DNA of 64,000 bases from JAAUTY01 sp964397305 (GCA_964397305.1 CAYNIP010000004.1:122794-186793), one strand, 5' to 3'; shown: positions 24,107 to 33,527, numbered from the stretch's first letter. Program-made: numbers and translations. The notes: generated by a model from the letters alone, not told the origin.

Positions 24107-25555
24107 ATGCCGATGAGAGTCAAGCGTTTTCTGATTTCCGGTCCCCTGGCGGCGATCGCGATCTGCGGTGCGATCGCCACTGAATTCACGCCCCCCAACG
24201 GACAGCTCCAGCCCCTCGCGGCCCAGGCTCAAGGCGCTGATGAGGCGACGAACATCCGCGTCTATGATCGCGCCGCCCCCGCCGTCGTGTCGATCGAAAC
24301 CCGCGACAGCAACGGCAGTGGCAGCATTATCACGTCTGACGGGCTCGTGCTGACCAATGCCCACGTCCTGGGGCCCCACCGCACGGCCACCGTTACCTTG
24401 GCGGATGGCCGCCGCTTCATCGGCGATGTGGTGGGCTTTGGCTCGCCGGGGCTCGACCTCGCGGCCCTGCGCCTGCGCAATGCCAACAACCTCCCCATTG
24501 TCACCCTGGCCGCCTCCGATTCCGTGCGGGTCGGTCAGCGGGCCTTCGCCATCGGCAATCCCTTTGGTCAGTTTCAGGGCACGTTTACCACGGGCATTGT
24601 CAGCCGCCTGGACCCGCAGAAGGGGTTAATCCAAACCGACGCGGCGATCAACCCCGGCAACTCGGGGGGGCCGCTGCTCAACAGCGATGGCGAGCTGATC
24701 GGGGTGAATACGGCGATCTATGCTCCGAGCAACAGTGTGGGCAATATTGGCATTGGCTTTGCGATCGCCATTAACCAGGTCCGCCCCTTTCTGACCGCCG
24801 TGCAGGAAGGCAGCGCCCCCCAAGCGGCCCAGCAGCGGGACTCACCCCCCAGCTCTCGACCGGCCCCCCGCGCCCTCGCCCTGAACGGCGAGCCCCTCGC
24901 CGGAACCCTGACCCCCAACAGCAGCCGCTTGTCCGATGGTAGCTTTTTCAACACCTACCAATTCACCGGCCAGCGCGGCGAACCGGTGGTGATTGAGATG
25001 CTCAGCCGCGAGTTTGACACCTACCTCATCCTCCTCGGTCCCGATGGCTCCCAGTTGGCCCAGGACGACGATAGTTCGGGCTCCACCGACGCCCGGATCA
25101 CGATCACGCTACCCCAGAGTGGCCCTTACACCGTGATCGCCAATTCCTATCGCGGTGGTGCAACGGGGCGCTATGCCCTGCAAGCGCGATCGCTCCGTCG
25201 CCCTAGCCCCGGCAATCCCCCCAGCGCTCCCAACAATGCCCTCGTGCGCTACGAGGGTATTCTCGCGCCGGGGGCCCAGGTCTCGCGGCTGCCCGATGGC
25301 AGTCTCTACCAGGAGTACACCTTCCAAGGCACGGCCGGCCAGACCGTGACGCTGACCCTGGAAAGTACGGACTTCGATACCTATCTGATCCTGCTGGACG
25401 CCCGCGGCCAGAAACTGGCTGAGAATGATGATGTCCGCCCCGGCACTACCGATTCGCAGCTCACGCTGCGCCTACCCCGCAGTGAGATCTATCGCGTCTT
25501 GGTCAATGCCTATGATCGCCGGGGCCAGGGACGCTATCGCCTGACGATTCGCTAG
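24107..25555 (+). CDS. HtrA-like trypsin-fold serine protease with two PPC domains
   Basis: About 482 residues from ATG at 24107 (an ATG at 24113 and a GTG at 24068 are alternatives). Signal peptide: MPMRVKRFLISGPLAAIAICG. Protease domain (about 50-245): His in LVLTNAHVLG, Asp in GLDLAALRL, Ser in INPGNSGGPLL, all as in DegP/HtrA. The usual PDZ domain is absent. It is replaced by two bacterial pre-peptidase C-terminal (PPC) domains with FDTYLILLGPDG and FDTYLILLDARG blocks. A periplasmic or secreted quality-control or processing protease is likely. The TolB-like lipoprotein precedes it in the same direction. Confidence 0.85.
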   Translation: MPMRVKRFLISGPLAAIAICGAIATEFTPPNGQLQPLAAQAQGADEATNIRVYDRAAPAVVSIETRDSNGSGSIITSDGLVLTNAHVLGPHRTATVTLADGRRFIGDVVGFGSPGLDLAALRLRNANNLPIVTLAASDSVRVGQRAFAIGNPFGQFQGTFTTGIVSRLDPQKGLIQTDAAINPGNSGGPLLNSDGELIGVNTAIYAPSNSVGNIGIGFAIAINQVRPFLTAVQEGSAPQAAQQRDSPPSSRPAPRALALNGEPLAGTLTPNSSRLSDGSFFNTYQFTGQRGEPVVIEMLSREFDTYLILLGPDGSQLAQDDDSSGSTDARITITLPQSGPYTVIANSYRGGATGRYALQARSLRRPSPGNPPSAPNNALVRYEGILAPGAQVSRLPDGSLYQEYTFQGTAGQTVTLTLESTDFDTYLILLDARGQKLAENDDVRPGTTDSQLTLRLPRSEIYRVLVNAYDRRGQGRYRLTIR

Positions 25556-25721
25556 CGGGCGGGGATTCAGGCTTAGTTTTCTGGTCTTGATCTGGGGTTG
25601 GGGGCTGTTGGAGCCATGGTCAATCCTGTAAATCAGAGCTGCTTCCTGCTGAGGGGTAGGCCACACCAACACCTCCAGGGGAATGTTGCCGAGGCCTGGG
25701 GCTCTGGCCGTGAACCGTGCC

Positions 25722-26705
25722 CTACTTCTGCCGCACACCACTCGCTCGCAACACATCTTCGATCGTGGCACAATGGGGCGTCAGACCGTAAGTTGCTGGT
25801 GAAATCGGGTCGTGGTAAGTAAAGTGGCGATATTGCATACAGAAGCGATCCCAGGGAGCCATCTGGATGCGAAAGAGCTTGATGAAAAAGTTGGCTAACC
25901 AGGGCGCGATTGTAACCTGAAAATAGATGCGCTTGCTTAAATAGCGGCAACACTCCCGCATCAGTTGATTGAGCGTCATGGCAGGATTTCCGAGCACCAG
26001 TTGCTTGATGAAGATGTCATCCAGGGCGGCGGCGACGGGGTTGGGAGCTGGGGGGTGGTAGATAAGATGGCGGACGATCTGGGCAATATCTTTAGCATGG
26101 AGGAAGTGGAAGCTGGCATCCGCTTTGAACCAGCGCGCCAGGCCGAGCCACTTCACCATCAGGGGCAGTCCCGAGGAGAGGTGGGATAGGGGCTTGTTGG
26201 GACCGCCGCCGAACACGAGGGTGGGGAAGAGGACCGTTAATTTTGGCGCGATCTCGAGGCGGGGCAACTGGGTGAGGCAGTCATATTTCGAGCGGATGTA
26301 GTCGGTTCCTAATTCACTTGCCTGCTTGAGCAACTGGTTATTGCGATCCAGGATGCTGGCCGTGGAGAAATAGATCACCTGCTCACAGACTTGGGGATCG
26401 AGCAAGTTGAGGAGCCGAATTGTTTTCACGACATTGACATCAAAAACCTCTTGGGGCCCTCCCCAGGCATTGGCGGTTAGGATCGCGACATCAATCGTTT
26501 TCAGCAAATCGGCAAACTGATCAATCTGGCGCAGATCGGCCTCCAGGACTTTGATCCCCGGTCGGGCATCACAGTCGAACTGAAGTTTTTGGCGATCGCG
26601 CACCAGTAGAAACAGTTCGCAATCGGTGTCCTCAATCAGCGTTTCCGCAATGTAATGACCGATGCAACCACTCGCGCCTGTAAAAAAAATTCGCTTAGGA
26701 GCCAT
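25722..26705 (-). CDS. NAD(P)-dependent epimerase/dehydratase (extended SDR) family protein
   Basis: 327 residues. N-terminal nucleotide-binding motif FTGASGCIGHYIAETL; strand-end acidic region VLEADLRQ; catalytic-like YIRSKYDCL (Y-x3-K is shifted: YxxSKYD) after YFSTASILD. Extended SDR enzymes modify sugar nucleotides, steroids or similar. The C-terminal third is hydrophobic (WLANFFIKLFRIQMAPW), suggesting membrane association. The substrate is unknown. The hemE gene follows upstream on the same strand, about 100 bases away. Confidence 0.75.
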   Translation of the reverse strand: MAPKRIFFTGASGCIGHYIAETLIEDTDCELFLLVRDRQKLQFDCDARPGIKVLEADLRQIDQFADLLKTIDVAILTANAWGGPQEVFDVNVVKTIRLLNLLDPQVCEQVIYFSTASILDRNNQLLKQASELGTDYIRSKYDCLTQLPRLEIAPKLTVLFPTLVFGGGPNKPLSHLSSGLPLMVKWLGLARWFKADASFHFLHAKDIAQIVRHLIYHPPAPNPVAAALDDIFIKQLVLGNPAMTLNQLMRECCRYLSKRIYFQVTIAPWLANFFIKLFRIQMAPWDRFCMQYRHFTYHDPISPATYGLTPHCATIEDVLRASGVRQK

Positions 26706-26803
26706 GAATAGAGCCGCAAATCGACAATAAGCAAACTGAACAGAGATGACCTAGCCCGCTCCTCTTGCATTCACGAAGCGCGTTTGCACGCTCCGGTAGC
26801 GGC

Positions 26804-27865
26804 TCAGACGCTGGCAGCAAGCCGTTGATCTGCCTCCTTCGCTGTCTTGAAGAAGAACTCAACATTTTCCTCGGGGGTCCCTGGGAGCACCCCGTGACCG
26901 AGGTTGAGGATGTGGCCGCCGCGTCCCGCTTTGCGGAGGGTGTCAGCGATGCGATCGCGAATCGCTGCTGGGGAGCCGAACAAAATACCGGGGTCAATAT
27001 TGCCCTGCACCTTCATCGCCGGCCCGAGCCGCTGCCGGGCCTCGGCCATGTCCACGGTCCAATCAACACTCACGATGTCCGCACCGGACTGTCCCATCCG
27101 TTCTAGCACCCCGGCACTGCCGCTGATGTAGAGGATTAGGGGAGAATCTGGGTGCGTTGCTTTCACTTGTTCAAACACCCGGCGCTGGTAGGGGAGGGCG
27201 AAGGTGTCGTAGTCCTGGGGGCTGAGCTGACCGGCCCAGGAGTCAAACATCTGCACCACTTGGGCTCCACAATCCAATTGATAGCGCATATAGATGGCGA
27301 TCGCGTCCGCCAGCTTACCCAAAAGCTGGTGCAGAAGCTCCGGTTCGGTGAAGGCCATCCGCTTAATCACCGCGTAGTTCTTGGAGCCCTTGCCTTCAAC
27401 GGCATAGGCGGCCAGCGTCCAGGGTGCGCCGACAAAGCCGAGGACTGTAGACTGATGGCCCACTTCCTGGCGCAGGGTGGAGAGGATAGTCCGGATAAAG
27501 GGCAGGGCCGTCTCTGGATCGAGGGAGTGCAATTGCTCAATTTGCTCGCGGCTGCGAATCGGTGGGTCAATGAGCGGCCCCTTGCTCTCCACAATGTCGA
27601 AATTGATCCCGATGCCAGGCAGGGGCGTGAGAATGTCGGAGAACATGATCACCCCATCGGGCTGAAAGGCGCGCCAGGGTTGAAGCGAAATCTCAATCGC
27701 GAGGTCAGGATTTTCCGAGCGCTCCCGGAAGCTGGGGTATTGATCCCGCAGCTCTCGATACACCTTCATGTAGCGACCAGCCTGCCGCATCATCCACACG
27801 GGGGGGCGGTCGAGGATCTCACCGCGCGCCACTCGCAACAAGGCCGGCAGGGTCGAACCAGTCAT
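26804..27865 (-). CDS. hemE: Uroporphyrinogen decarboxylase
   Basis: 353 residues from ATG at 27865 (MTGSTLPALLRVARGEILDR); an upstream in-frame extension to 27994 is not needed. The family signatures PPVWMMRQAGRYM, the FSDILTPLPGIG block and the GFVGAPWTLAAY block are all intact. It decarboxylates the four acetate side chains of uroporphyrinogen III to coproporphyrinogen III on the branch to haem and chlorophyll. Length is normal. Confidence 0.97.
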   Translation of the reverse strand: MTGSTLPALLRVARGEILDRPPVWMMRQAGRYMKVYRELRDQYPSFRERSENPDLAIEISLQPWRAFQPDGVIMFSDILTPLPGIGINFDIVESKGPLIDPPIRSREQIEQLHSLDPETALPFIRTILSTLRQEVGHQSTVLGFVGAPWTLAAYAVEGKGSKNYAVIKRMAFTEPELLHQLLGKLADAIAIYMRYQLDCGAQVVQMFDSWAGQLSPQDYDTFALPYQRRVFEQVKATHPDSPLILYISGSAGVLERMGQSGADIVSVDWTVDMAEARQRLGPAMKVQGNIDPGILFGSPAAIRDRIADTLRKAGRGGHILNLGHGVLPGTPEENVEFFFKTAKEADQRLAASV

Positions 27866-28143
27866 AGCGTTGTCCACCGAATCGTTCAGCGTTTTTTGTG
27901 CATCTGTTAGCTTATCATCTGGGCTTGACCCTTGACGGACGCAATTCGTCGCGGCCTGGGGGCGAGCCAGCCGGTCCTCCGGCTGCCCTGGCAAACAATC
28001 TTGGGCTCCTAGGGGAACGAGGCTGGGCTTTGGGGGTCGTTAGCAAGGACCGCATCCGCAGGGTTGCAGACCCGCTCTAGGACTGTTGGTAGACTTTCAG
28101 CATCGCTCAGTGAGTACGGGATTTAGTGGGGAAATCGTTGGGT

Positions 28144-29382
28144 ATGGCGAACAAAACAGGACAACTCAGACCGGGATGGCCGTGGGGCGGCGCGATCGCC
28201 CTTTCCCTACTATTGGGGACCCCCGGCCAGCTCCCAGCCGGGGCCAGCACACCGGACAGCGCCCAGGCCCTCGATCCCCTGGAGTTTCCCCAAGAACCCG
28301 ACCCCCTCGTGCCCCGGGGGGTCACGGTGGAGAATCCCCGCTTTAACCCCCGACAGCGCAACGAGTTCGAGCGCGGGTTAACGGCCCTGGAGCGGGCGGC
28401 AGCGGCGGCCCTGGCGGCGGGGGACGCGGAAACCGCCTTCGCAACTTGGTACCGACTGCTGCGCCTGCAACGCTACCTCGGCCCGGTGGCTGAAGTGCAG
28501 GCCCTGGGCCGCGTCGGTGAAACGGCTTGGGAGCAGGGTCTCAGTGTTGACTTGCAACGGATTCGCGATCGCCTGGAGGCGATTGAGGCCGAGGCGACCG
28601 AGGCCGACACCCCCGATCCGGCCTTGATTGTCGCTCTGGCCGAAGCCTACGCCCGCATCCGCCTGCAAAGCCAGGCCGTGGCCCGCTACGAGCAGATCGC
28701 GGTGCAGTTACGAGCCTTGGGCGATCGCCAGCGCTTGGCGCGGGTGCTGAACCAGCTCGCCCAGCTCCAGACGGCCTGGTTTCGCTATGAAGAGGCGGCA
28801 GCGGCCTATCAGGAACTGGTGGCGATCGCCCAGACCGAGTTTGATGCCGCCGCCGAGACCTACTACCTGGAGCAACTGGCCTACCTTCATGGGGAAAGTG
28901 AGCAGTGGGAGGCAGCGATCGCGACCCTGCAACAATTGGCGGAGCAGTACTTCCTGAAGGAGCGCTGGCCGGAGTTGGCCAACCTCTACATCACCATGGG
29001 AGATGCCTATGCTCGCCTGGAGGAGCTGGAGGCGGCCCGCCAGAGCTACCAGCAGGCCTTTACGGTGGCCTGGCCCCAGCAACAATACGCCTACGCCAGC
29101 GATGCCCTCACCCAACTGGCCGAACTCTACGTTCGCGTGGAGCAATTCGATGCCGCCCTGCAAGTCTATCAGGAGCAGCTCAAAGCCGCCCAAGCGGCGC
29201 AAAATGTCTACGGGCTGATGGTCAGTTATGAGCGCCTCGGCGATCTTTACCTGCAACTCGGCGACTACGGGCAGGCCGAGGCCGCCTTTCAGGCCGCCCT
29301 GGAGCTGGCGCGGGATCTCGAACATCAGGAACGCCACTTTGAGAACCGCCTCGCGGAGGTGGCGGCCGCGCGCGATCGCTAA
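28144..29382 (+). CDS. Exported TPR protein
   Basis: 412 residues from ATG at 28144 (a GTG at 28126 is possible). A signal peptide is likely (GWPWGGAIALSLLLGTPGQLPAGA). The rest is helical, with degenerate TPR units in the second half such as LANLYITMGDAYARLEELEAARQSYQQAF and GDLYLQLGDYGQAEAAFQAALEL. No enzymatic domain is seen. It is a probable periplasmic assembly or tethering factor. The following glycosyltransferase starts 64 bases downstream, possibly co-transcribed. Confidence 0.8.
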   Translation: MANKTGQLRPGWPWGGAIALSLLLGTPGQLPAGASTPDSAQALDPLEFPQEPDPLVPRGVTVENPRFNPRQRNEFERGLTALERAAAAALAAGDAETAFATWYRLLRLQRYLGPVAEVQALGRVGETAWEQGLSVDLQRIRDRLEAIEAEATEADTPDPALIVALAEAYARIRLQSQAVARYEQIAVQLRALGDRQRLARVLNQLAQLQTAWFRYEEAAAAYQELVAIAQTEFDAAAETYYLEQLAYLHGESEQWEAAIATLQQLAEQYFLKERWPELANLYITMGDAYARLEELEAARQSYQQAFTVAWPQQQYAYASDALTQLAELYVRVEQFDAALQVYQEQLKAAQAAQNVYGLMVSYERLGDLYLQLGDYGQAEAAFQAALELARDLEHQERHFENRLAEVAAARDR

Positions 29383-29446
29383 GGGAGCGCCTCGCGTTAC
29401 CGTTGAAACTAGACTGCTGACCCCTGCGTGAGGGAGACCGACCCCT

Positions 29447-30397
29447 GTGTTTTTGAGCATCGTGATCCCGACCTACAATCGCCAGCCGATCCTAGCGAAA
29501 TGCTTACAGGCTCTGGAGCAACAGCACTTCGACGCCAACACGGCGATCGCGGGCTATGAAATCGTGGTAGTGGACGACGGCTCCACCGATGGCACTCTGG
29601 ATTGGCTGCGAGCGGCGGCGGCCGCCTTGCCCCACGTCGTCACCTATGCCCAAGAGCATGGCGGCCCGGCCGGAGCCCGCAATCTCGGGGTCGAGCGGGC
29701 CCAGGGGGACACGATCATCTTCATTGATAGTGATTTGGTCGTCACGCCGTGCTTTTTGCAGGCCCATGCGACGGCCTTGAGGCAAGGGGCTCAGGACCTG
29801 GGGAGCGATCGCCTGTTTACCTACGGGGCCGTGATCAATACCTGTAATTTCGAGGAGCCCACTTCGGAACCCTACAAGCTGACCGACTTTTCCGCGGCCT
29901 ATTTTGCCACGGGCAATGTGGCGATCGCCCGGCACTGGCTCCTCGAAGCCGGCCTCTTCGACACCCAGTTTCAGCTCTACGGCTGGGAAGATTTAGAACT
30001 CGGGGTGCGCCTCAAAAAGCTGGGCTTGAAATTGATCAAGTGCCCCGAAGCTGTAGGCTACCATTGGCATCCACCGTTCCAGCTCGCCGATATTCCCCAG
30101 CTGATCGAAAAAGAAATTCAGCGCGGGCGCATGGGGGTTCTGTTCTACCAAAAACATCCCACCTGGGAAGTCCGCTTGATGATCCAGATGACCTGGCTAC
30201 ACCGTCTGCTCTGGGGCCTCCTCTCCCTCGGCGGCCGACTCAATGAGCGGACCCTTGCCCCCTTGCTCCAGGGGCTCATCGATCGGGGTCAACCCCAGTT
30301 GGCCCTAGAAATTGCCCGCATTTTTCTCAATTGGTACAACGTCCAGGGCGTCTACGCAGCCTACGCCGAACTCAAGCCCAAGCCCCTTGGCTCTTAA
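29447..30397 (+). CDS. GT2-family glycosyltransferase
   Basis: 316 residues from GTG at 29447 (MFLSIVIPTYNRQPILAKCL). GT-A features: VVVDDGSTDGTLDWL for the nucleotide and FIDSDLVVT for the metal. The acceptor/catalytic region FQLYGWEDLELGVRLKKLG has the ED motif typical of inverting GT2 enzymes. A C-terminal extension of about 80 residues contains a hydrophobic stretch. Substrates are unknown; a cell-surface polysaccharide or glycolipid is likely. Confidence 0.85.
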   Translation: MFLSIVIPTYNRQPILAKCLQALEQQHFDANTAIAGYEIVVVDDGSTDGTLDWLRAAAAALPHVVTYAQEHGGPAGARNLGVERAQGDTIIFIDSDLVVTPCFLQAHATALRQGAQDLGSDRLFTYGAVINTCNFEEPTSEPYKLTDFSAAYFATGNVAIARHWLLEAGLFDTQFQLYGWEDLELGVRLKKLGLKLIKCPEAVGYHWHPPFQLADIPQLIEKEIQRGRMGVLFYQKHPTWEVRLMIQMTWLHRLLWGLLSLGGRLNERTLAPLLQGLIDRGQPQLALEIARIFLNWYNVQGVYAAYAELKPKPLGS

Positions 30398-30409
30398 GGT
30401 CTCAGGGGA

Positions 30410-30607
30410 GCCCTCTATCGCTACGCGACGCTAGCGCGAACAGCGTTACGGGGACCCCTCTGCGAGAAGCCGCTGCGCGTCTGCATCCCTCGGCCTCTGC
30501 TCCCAAGCTGGGAGCAGGGGAGTTAGAAGCCCCGCTCCCAAGTTGGGAGCGGGGTTGGGGTGAGGGCTGAGCGAAGGAGTACCAACATCCCACGTAAAAT
30601 TCCGTTC
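30410..30607. repeat. Dispersed palindromic repeat, long copy R6
   Basis: Closest relative of 23351-23548, with the same order: GCTACGCGACGCTAGCGCGA module, stems (GCTCCCAAGCTGGGAGC; CTCCCAAGTTGGGAG), GGTTGGGGTGAGGGCT, and an end near CATCCCACGTAAAATTCCGT. Confidence 0.8.
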
Positions 30608-30666
30608 ACCCAATTGCTCCACGAAAAGTACACCTTACGGGTCAGTGTGTTATACTCCAGACCACT

Positions 30667-30782
30667 ATCGGTTCTGATGGAGAGCAGCCATCAGACGTAA
30701 GGGGGAAAGTCCGGTGCAAATCCGGCGCTGTCCCGCAGCTGTAAGGAGACCTTCAACGCTCCAAGTCAGAATGCCCGCCGAT
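30667..30782 (+). ncRNA. Cobalamin riboswitch
   Basis: The conserved B12-box core is present: AAGGGGGAAAGTCCGGTGCA, AATCCGGCGCTGTCCCGCAGCTGTAA, then GTCAGAATGCCCGCC. The closing stem P1 is ATCGG (30667-30671) with CCGAT (30778-30782). The element binds adenosyl- or methylcobalamin and represses downstream expression. The only readable product downstream on this strand is a fragment of the B12-independent methionine synthase about 460 bases on. Confidence 0.93.
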
Positions 30783-30997
30783 TGTCAACCTGTCCTATTT
30801 CATCTGCGAGGTACGGATGATGGTACGTTTAGATTTGCAAGATTCAATCGTCCTGGAAACAGGCAGGTCTGGAGCAACTCGCGATACATGGGTTAGTGCT
30901 CAGAAGTTGCCTCATCCCTAGAGTTGCTGTTGCCACCCCTCGGCAAACCATGCCCTGCCAAAGTGAGTTTGGTGAGGCTCTGAACTGAGCAGCAGTC

Positions 30998-31112
30998 GGG
31001 TGCATCTCACGCTGGGGACTCCCCTTCACCCGACTTGGGAGAAGGACCGGGGGATGCAGATACGCAGCGGCTCCTCGCAGAGTGGGCAAACTTGCCTAAC
31101 TGAGATGTACCC
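30998..31112. repeat. Dispersed GC-rich palindromic repeat, copy R7
   Basis: Bounded by GGGTGCATCTCAC and GAGATGTACCC, an inverted pair, with inner ACTCCCCTTCACCCGACTTG / GGAGAAGG. It lies between the riboswitch and the metE remnant. A further short palindromic stretch (CGCTCCGCGTTCGCGAAGCG) follows at about 31117. Confidence 0.75.
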
Positions 31113-31243
31113 AGGCGCTCCGCGTTCGCGAAGCGTCTCCGCAGGAGATAACCCCACGCAACTAGGAGCTCGGCCTTGGGCTTTCTGGCGTCAACCTAAC
31201 TACAGCACTGAAGCCAAAATGTTGGCCTGAGTATTGATCCTGG

Positions 31244-31426
31244 GTGACAGAGCAGATGGCGCAGCCGTTGAAAACTGGGGTTGCTAATTTACCGGTGCAA
31301 CAGATTTGGGTCCCTCCCGACTGCGGTTTGAAAACTCGTGGCTGGGAAGAGGTAATTCCTTCGGTAAAAAATATGGTGGAGGCTGCTAAGATCCTGCGGG
31401 AGGAAGTCGATGAAGCTGAGGAATGA
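31244..31426 (+). pseudogene. metE: C-terminal remnant of cobalamin-independent methionine synthase
   Basis: An open stretch of 60 codons encodes LPVQQIWVPPDCGLKTRGWE and then EEVIPSVKNMVEAAKILREE. This matches the extreme C-terminus of MetE, where the Cys in NPDCGLKTR is the last zinc ligand. Intact MetE is about 330-750 residues, so most of the gene is missing. A cobalamin riboswitch, the standard regulator of metE, lies upstream with a dispersed repeat between. The stop overlaps the next gene, whose ribosome site (GGAGG) lies inside this remnant. Confidence 0.8.
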
Positions 31427-31877
31427 CCTTTGGCAGGGAGGCAATTGGCAAGATTGCTTTATCCAGCAGAGTTTTCTCTGCTTGGGGTATGCTGCCTGGG
31501 GTGGCTATCTCAATCACGGACGGGGGCTTTTAGTCTGCGAGATTACGGGCGTGATTCCGGCGTCAATGAATTGGCAAATTGAGCCCTTAGGCTTTATGCA
31601 CCAGTTCATTCCCCACGCTCAGATGGTCGCCTACTTGCAAACAGTTGTGCCGGAGAGGGAGGCGATCGCCTCCATCGAGGGAGCGATCGCCGCTTATGAC
31701 CCCACCCGCGAAATCATTCTCCTAATCCAGGGAAATGGTGCCGTTGAGGTACACTGGCTGCAACCAAAAATCCCGTTACAAGATTGCTATGCACAGGTGT
31801 GGCGACGCTGGACAGAATTTTATCTAGAAAAGCCAACATCTGGAGGGCTTAATGAGGGAGCCGAGCCCATCGCCTGA
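31410..31877 (+). CDS. Unknown protein, first of two overlapping paralogues
   Basis: 155 residues from ATG at 31410 with GGAGG 9 bases upstream. It contains the pattern FIQQSFLCLGYAAWGGYLNH followed by GRGLLVCE, which recurs in the next gene as FIATNFLALGYNAWAGYLNG and ERGAVICS. Both also share a hydrophobic strand before a C-terminal (Q)CYxxV block (QDCYAQVWRRWTEF; PQCYERVCKSWEEF). They are therefore tandem duplicates. I do not recognise the family, and no signal peptide or membrane segment is visible. Base composition is less GC-rich than the flanks. Confidence 0.65.
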   Translation: MKLRNDLWQGGNWQDCFIQQSFLCLGYAAWGGYLNHGRGLLVCEITGVIPASMNWQIEPLGFMHQFIPHAQMVAYLQTVVPEREAIASIEGAIAAYDPTREIILLIQGNGAVEVHWLQPKIPLQDCYAQVWRRWTEFYLEKPTSGGLNEGAEPIA

Positions 31878-32307
31878 TTGGCAGCAAGAATTTATTGCCA
31901 CCAACTTCCTGGCCCTCGGTTATAATGCCTGGGCGGGGTATCTGAATGGGGAGCGGGGTGCGGTGATTTGTAGCACCCACGCGCCGATAATAGGAATTGC
32001 GGGGGAGAGTTTCAAGGTTCACTATGTACGGCGATCGCGCCTTGCGCCTTTGCTAAATGCTTGGCTAGCTGCTCCGGATACTGTGATCCTCCGCCATCAC
32101 TTTATGAATGCTCATGTTCTGGAGGCGGTCGAGACTTACGCTCCCGAAACAGAACTGGTGTTCCTCTTGGAATCCTTCAGGCAAGTCACCTTCTTTTACT
32201 TGAAAAATCTCCCGATTACGCCACCCCAATGCTACGAGCGTGTGTGTAAAAGCTGGGAGGAATTTCAACCCGCTGCTAGCTTGCTCCCCGATTCAGTTCG
32301 GCCATGA
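31852..32307 (+). CDS. Unknown protein, second of two overlapping paralogues
   Basis: 151 residues from ATG at 31852, overlapping the preceding gene by 26 bases in another frame. It is homologous to it across most of its length (GYxAWxGYLN, the RG block, and a CYxxVxxxWxEF ending). Its start has GGAGGG about 9 bases upstream. The overlap indicates translational coupling. The desaturase gene follows 32 bases after the stop, so the three may form one unit. Confidence 0.65.
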   Translation: MREPSPSPDWQQEFIATNFLALGYNAWAGYLNGERGAVICSTHAPIIGIAGESFKVHYVRRSRLAPLLNAWLAAPDTVILRHHFMNAHVLEAVETYAPETELVFLLESFRQVTFFYLKNLPITPPQCYERVCKSWEEFQPAASLLPDSVRP

Positions 32308-32339
32308 TTTCAAGTCTTAAATCCTGAGGGGTGACTACC

Positions 32340-33527
32340 ATGCTCAAGTATTACCTGCACCGTTCTGGGCAAATTCCTGCGGCTGCTCATCCATTGGCTA
32401 AGCAGGAATCTCGCCGTCCTTCAAAACCGGTAGAGACCCTCAAAAAGTCTGATTTTGTTTTGGCTCCATACATCCAGAGCAGCAACCTGCGGGCAACTTA
32501 TCAAATCCTCAATACCGTTGTACCGTATGTTCTTCTATGGATGTTGGCGGTCAAGGCGGCGTCGATTTCTTTATGGCTTTTGCCCCCGATCATTACGCTG
32601 CTGATCCTCTTCTCTCTGCGCTGCTTTTCGTTGATGCACGATTGTGGGCACTATTCGCTCTTTCGGTCAAAGCGCCTGAACCGGATTGTGGGATTTCTGC
32701 TCGGTGTGATCAATGCAATCCCCCAATATGGCTGGTCCAGGGATCATGCTTACCATCACAAAACAAATGGCGACTGGGAGCGCTATCGAGGCGTTGCAGA
32801 TTTCTTGTCTACTGAGGAGTTTTCTAAACTTGAGCCGTTTAACCAAAAACTCTATGAAGTCTTGAGGCATCCCTTAATGGCTATTCCGGGTGGCTTTTTT
32901 TACTTAGCCCTTAAGCCGAGACTCATTTTGATCCTAGGCGTTTATGACCTCGCCCGTGATGTACTCACTGATTTCAAAAAAAGTTTAGCGTTTAAGTCAG
33001 AATTTAACCTACTTCAGGTCCTATCTGCCCATCGGTCAAAGCACTGGCTTACAGCGACTGAGTTTTGGGATCTACTGTTGAACAATATTTGCGTCATCGG
33101 TGTTTGGGTTTTTCTCGGTCACTTATGGGGCTTGGGTTTGTTCTGGGGTATTTACTCGATTGTACTCAATGTTTCTGCGACTATTTTTATCTGGATCTTT
33201 TTCGTACAACACATTTTTGAAGGGTCTTATGCTCACAAAACAGAGGGCTGGGACTATGTTTTGGGGGCTGTGAAGGGGAGTAGTTATTTAGAGTTGCCCG
33301 CTATTCTGAGATGGTTTACGGCAGATATTGGCTACCACAATATTCATCACCTTTCGTCGAGGATTCCTAATTACCATCTTGCGGCCTGTCATGAGGAGAA
33401 TTTTCATCTGCTCTCGGAGGTCAAGACACTCCATGCTGGAGATTTACTAGACTGCTGCCAATTTCTGCTCTGGGATGCGGAGTCAAACAGCTTGGTTTCA
33501 ATCGCCTCCTTGCGGAAAGGGGCCTAG
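32340..33527 (+). CDS. Membrane fatty acid desaturase family protein
   Basis: 395 residues from ATG at 32340, chosen because GAGGGG lies 8 bases upstream; a GTG at 32331 would be too close. The three histidine boxes that hold the di-iron centre are present: HDCGHYSLF, HAYHHKTNGD and HNIHHLSSR, separated by hydrophobic segments. This is the acyl-lipid desaturase/DesA-like superfamily. The exact double-bond position cannot be read. It is less GC-rich than the flanking housekeeping genes, suggesting later acquisition together with the two preceding genes. Confidence 0.85.
   Translation: MLKYYLHRSGQIPAAAHPLAKQESRRPSKPVETLKKSDFVLAPYIQSSNLRATYQILNTVVPYVLLWMLAVKAASISLWLLPPIITLLILFSLRCFSLMHDCGHYSLFRSKRLNRIVGFLLGVINAIPQYGWSRDHAYHHKTNGDWERYRGVADFLSTEEFSKLEPFNQKLYEVLRHPLMAIPGGFFYLALKPRLILILGVYDLARDVLTDFKKSLAFKSEFNLLQVLSAHRSKHWLTATEFWDLLLNNICVIGVWVFLGHLWGLGLFWGIYSIVLNVSATIFIWIFFVQHIFEGSYAHKTEGWDYVLGAVKGSSYLELPAILRWFTADIGYHNIHHLSSRIPNYHLAACHEENFHLLSEVKTLHAGDLLDCCQFLLWDAESNSLVSIASLRKGA

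Noticed and set aside
30714..30896. 60-codon frame within and after the cobalamin riboswitch
   Set aside because: It overlaps the conserved RNA core; no protein similarity recognised.
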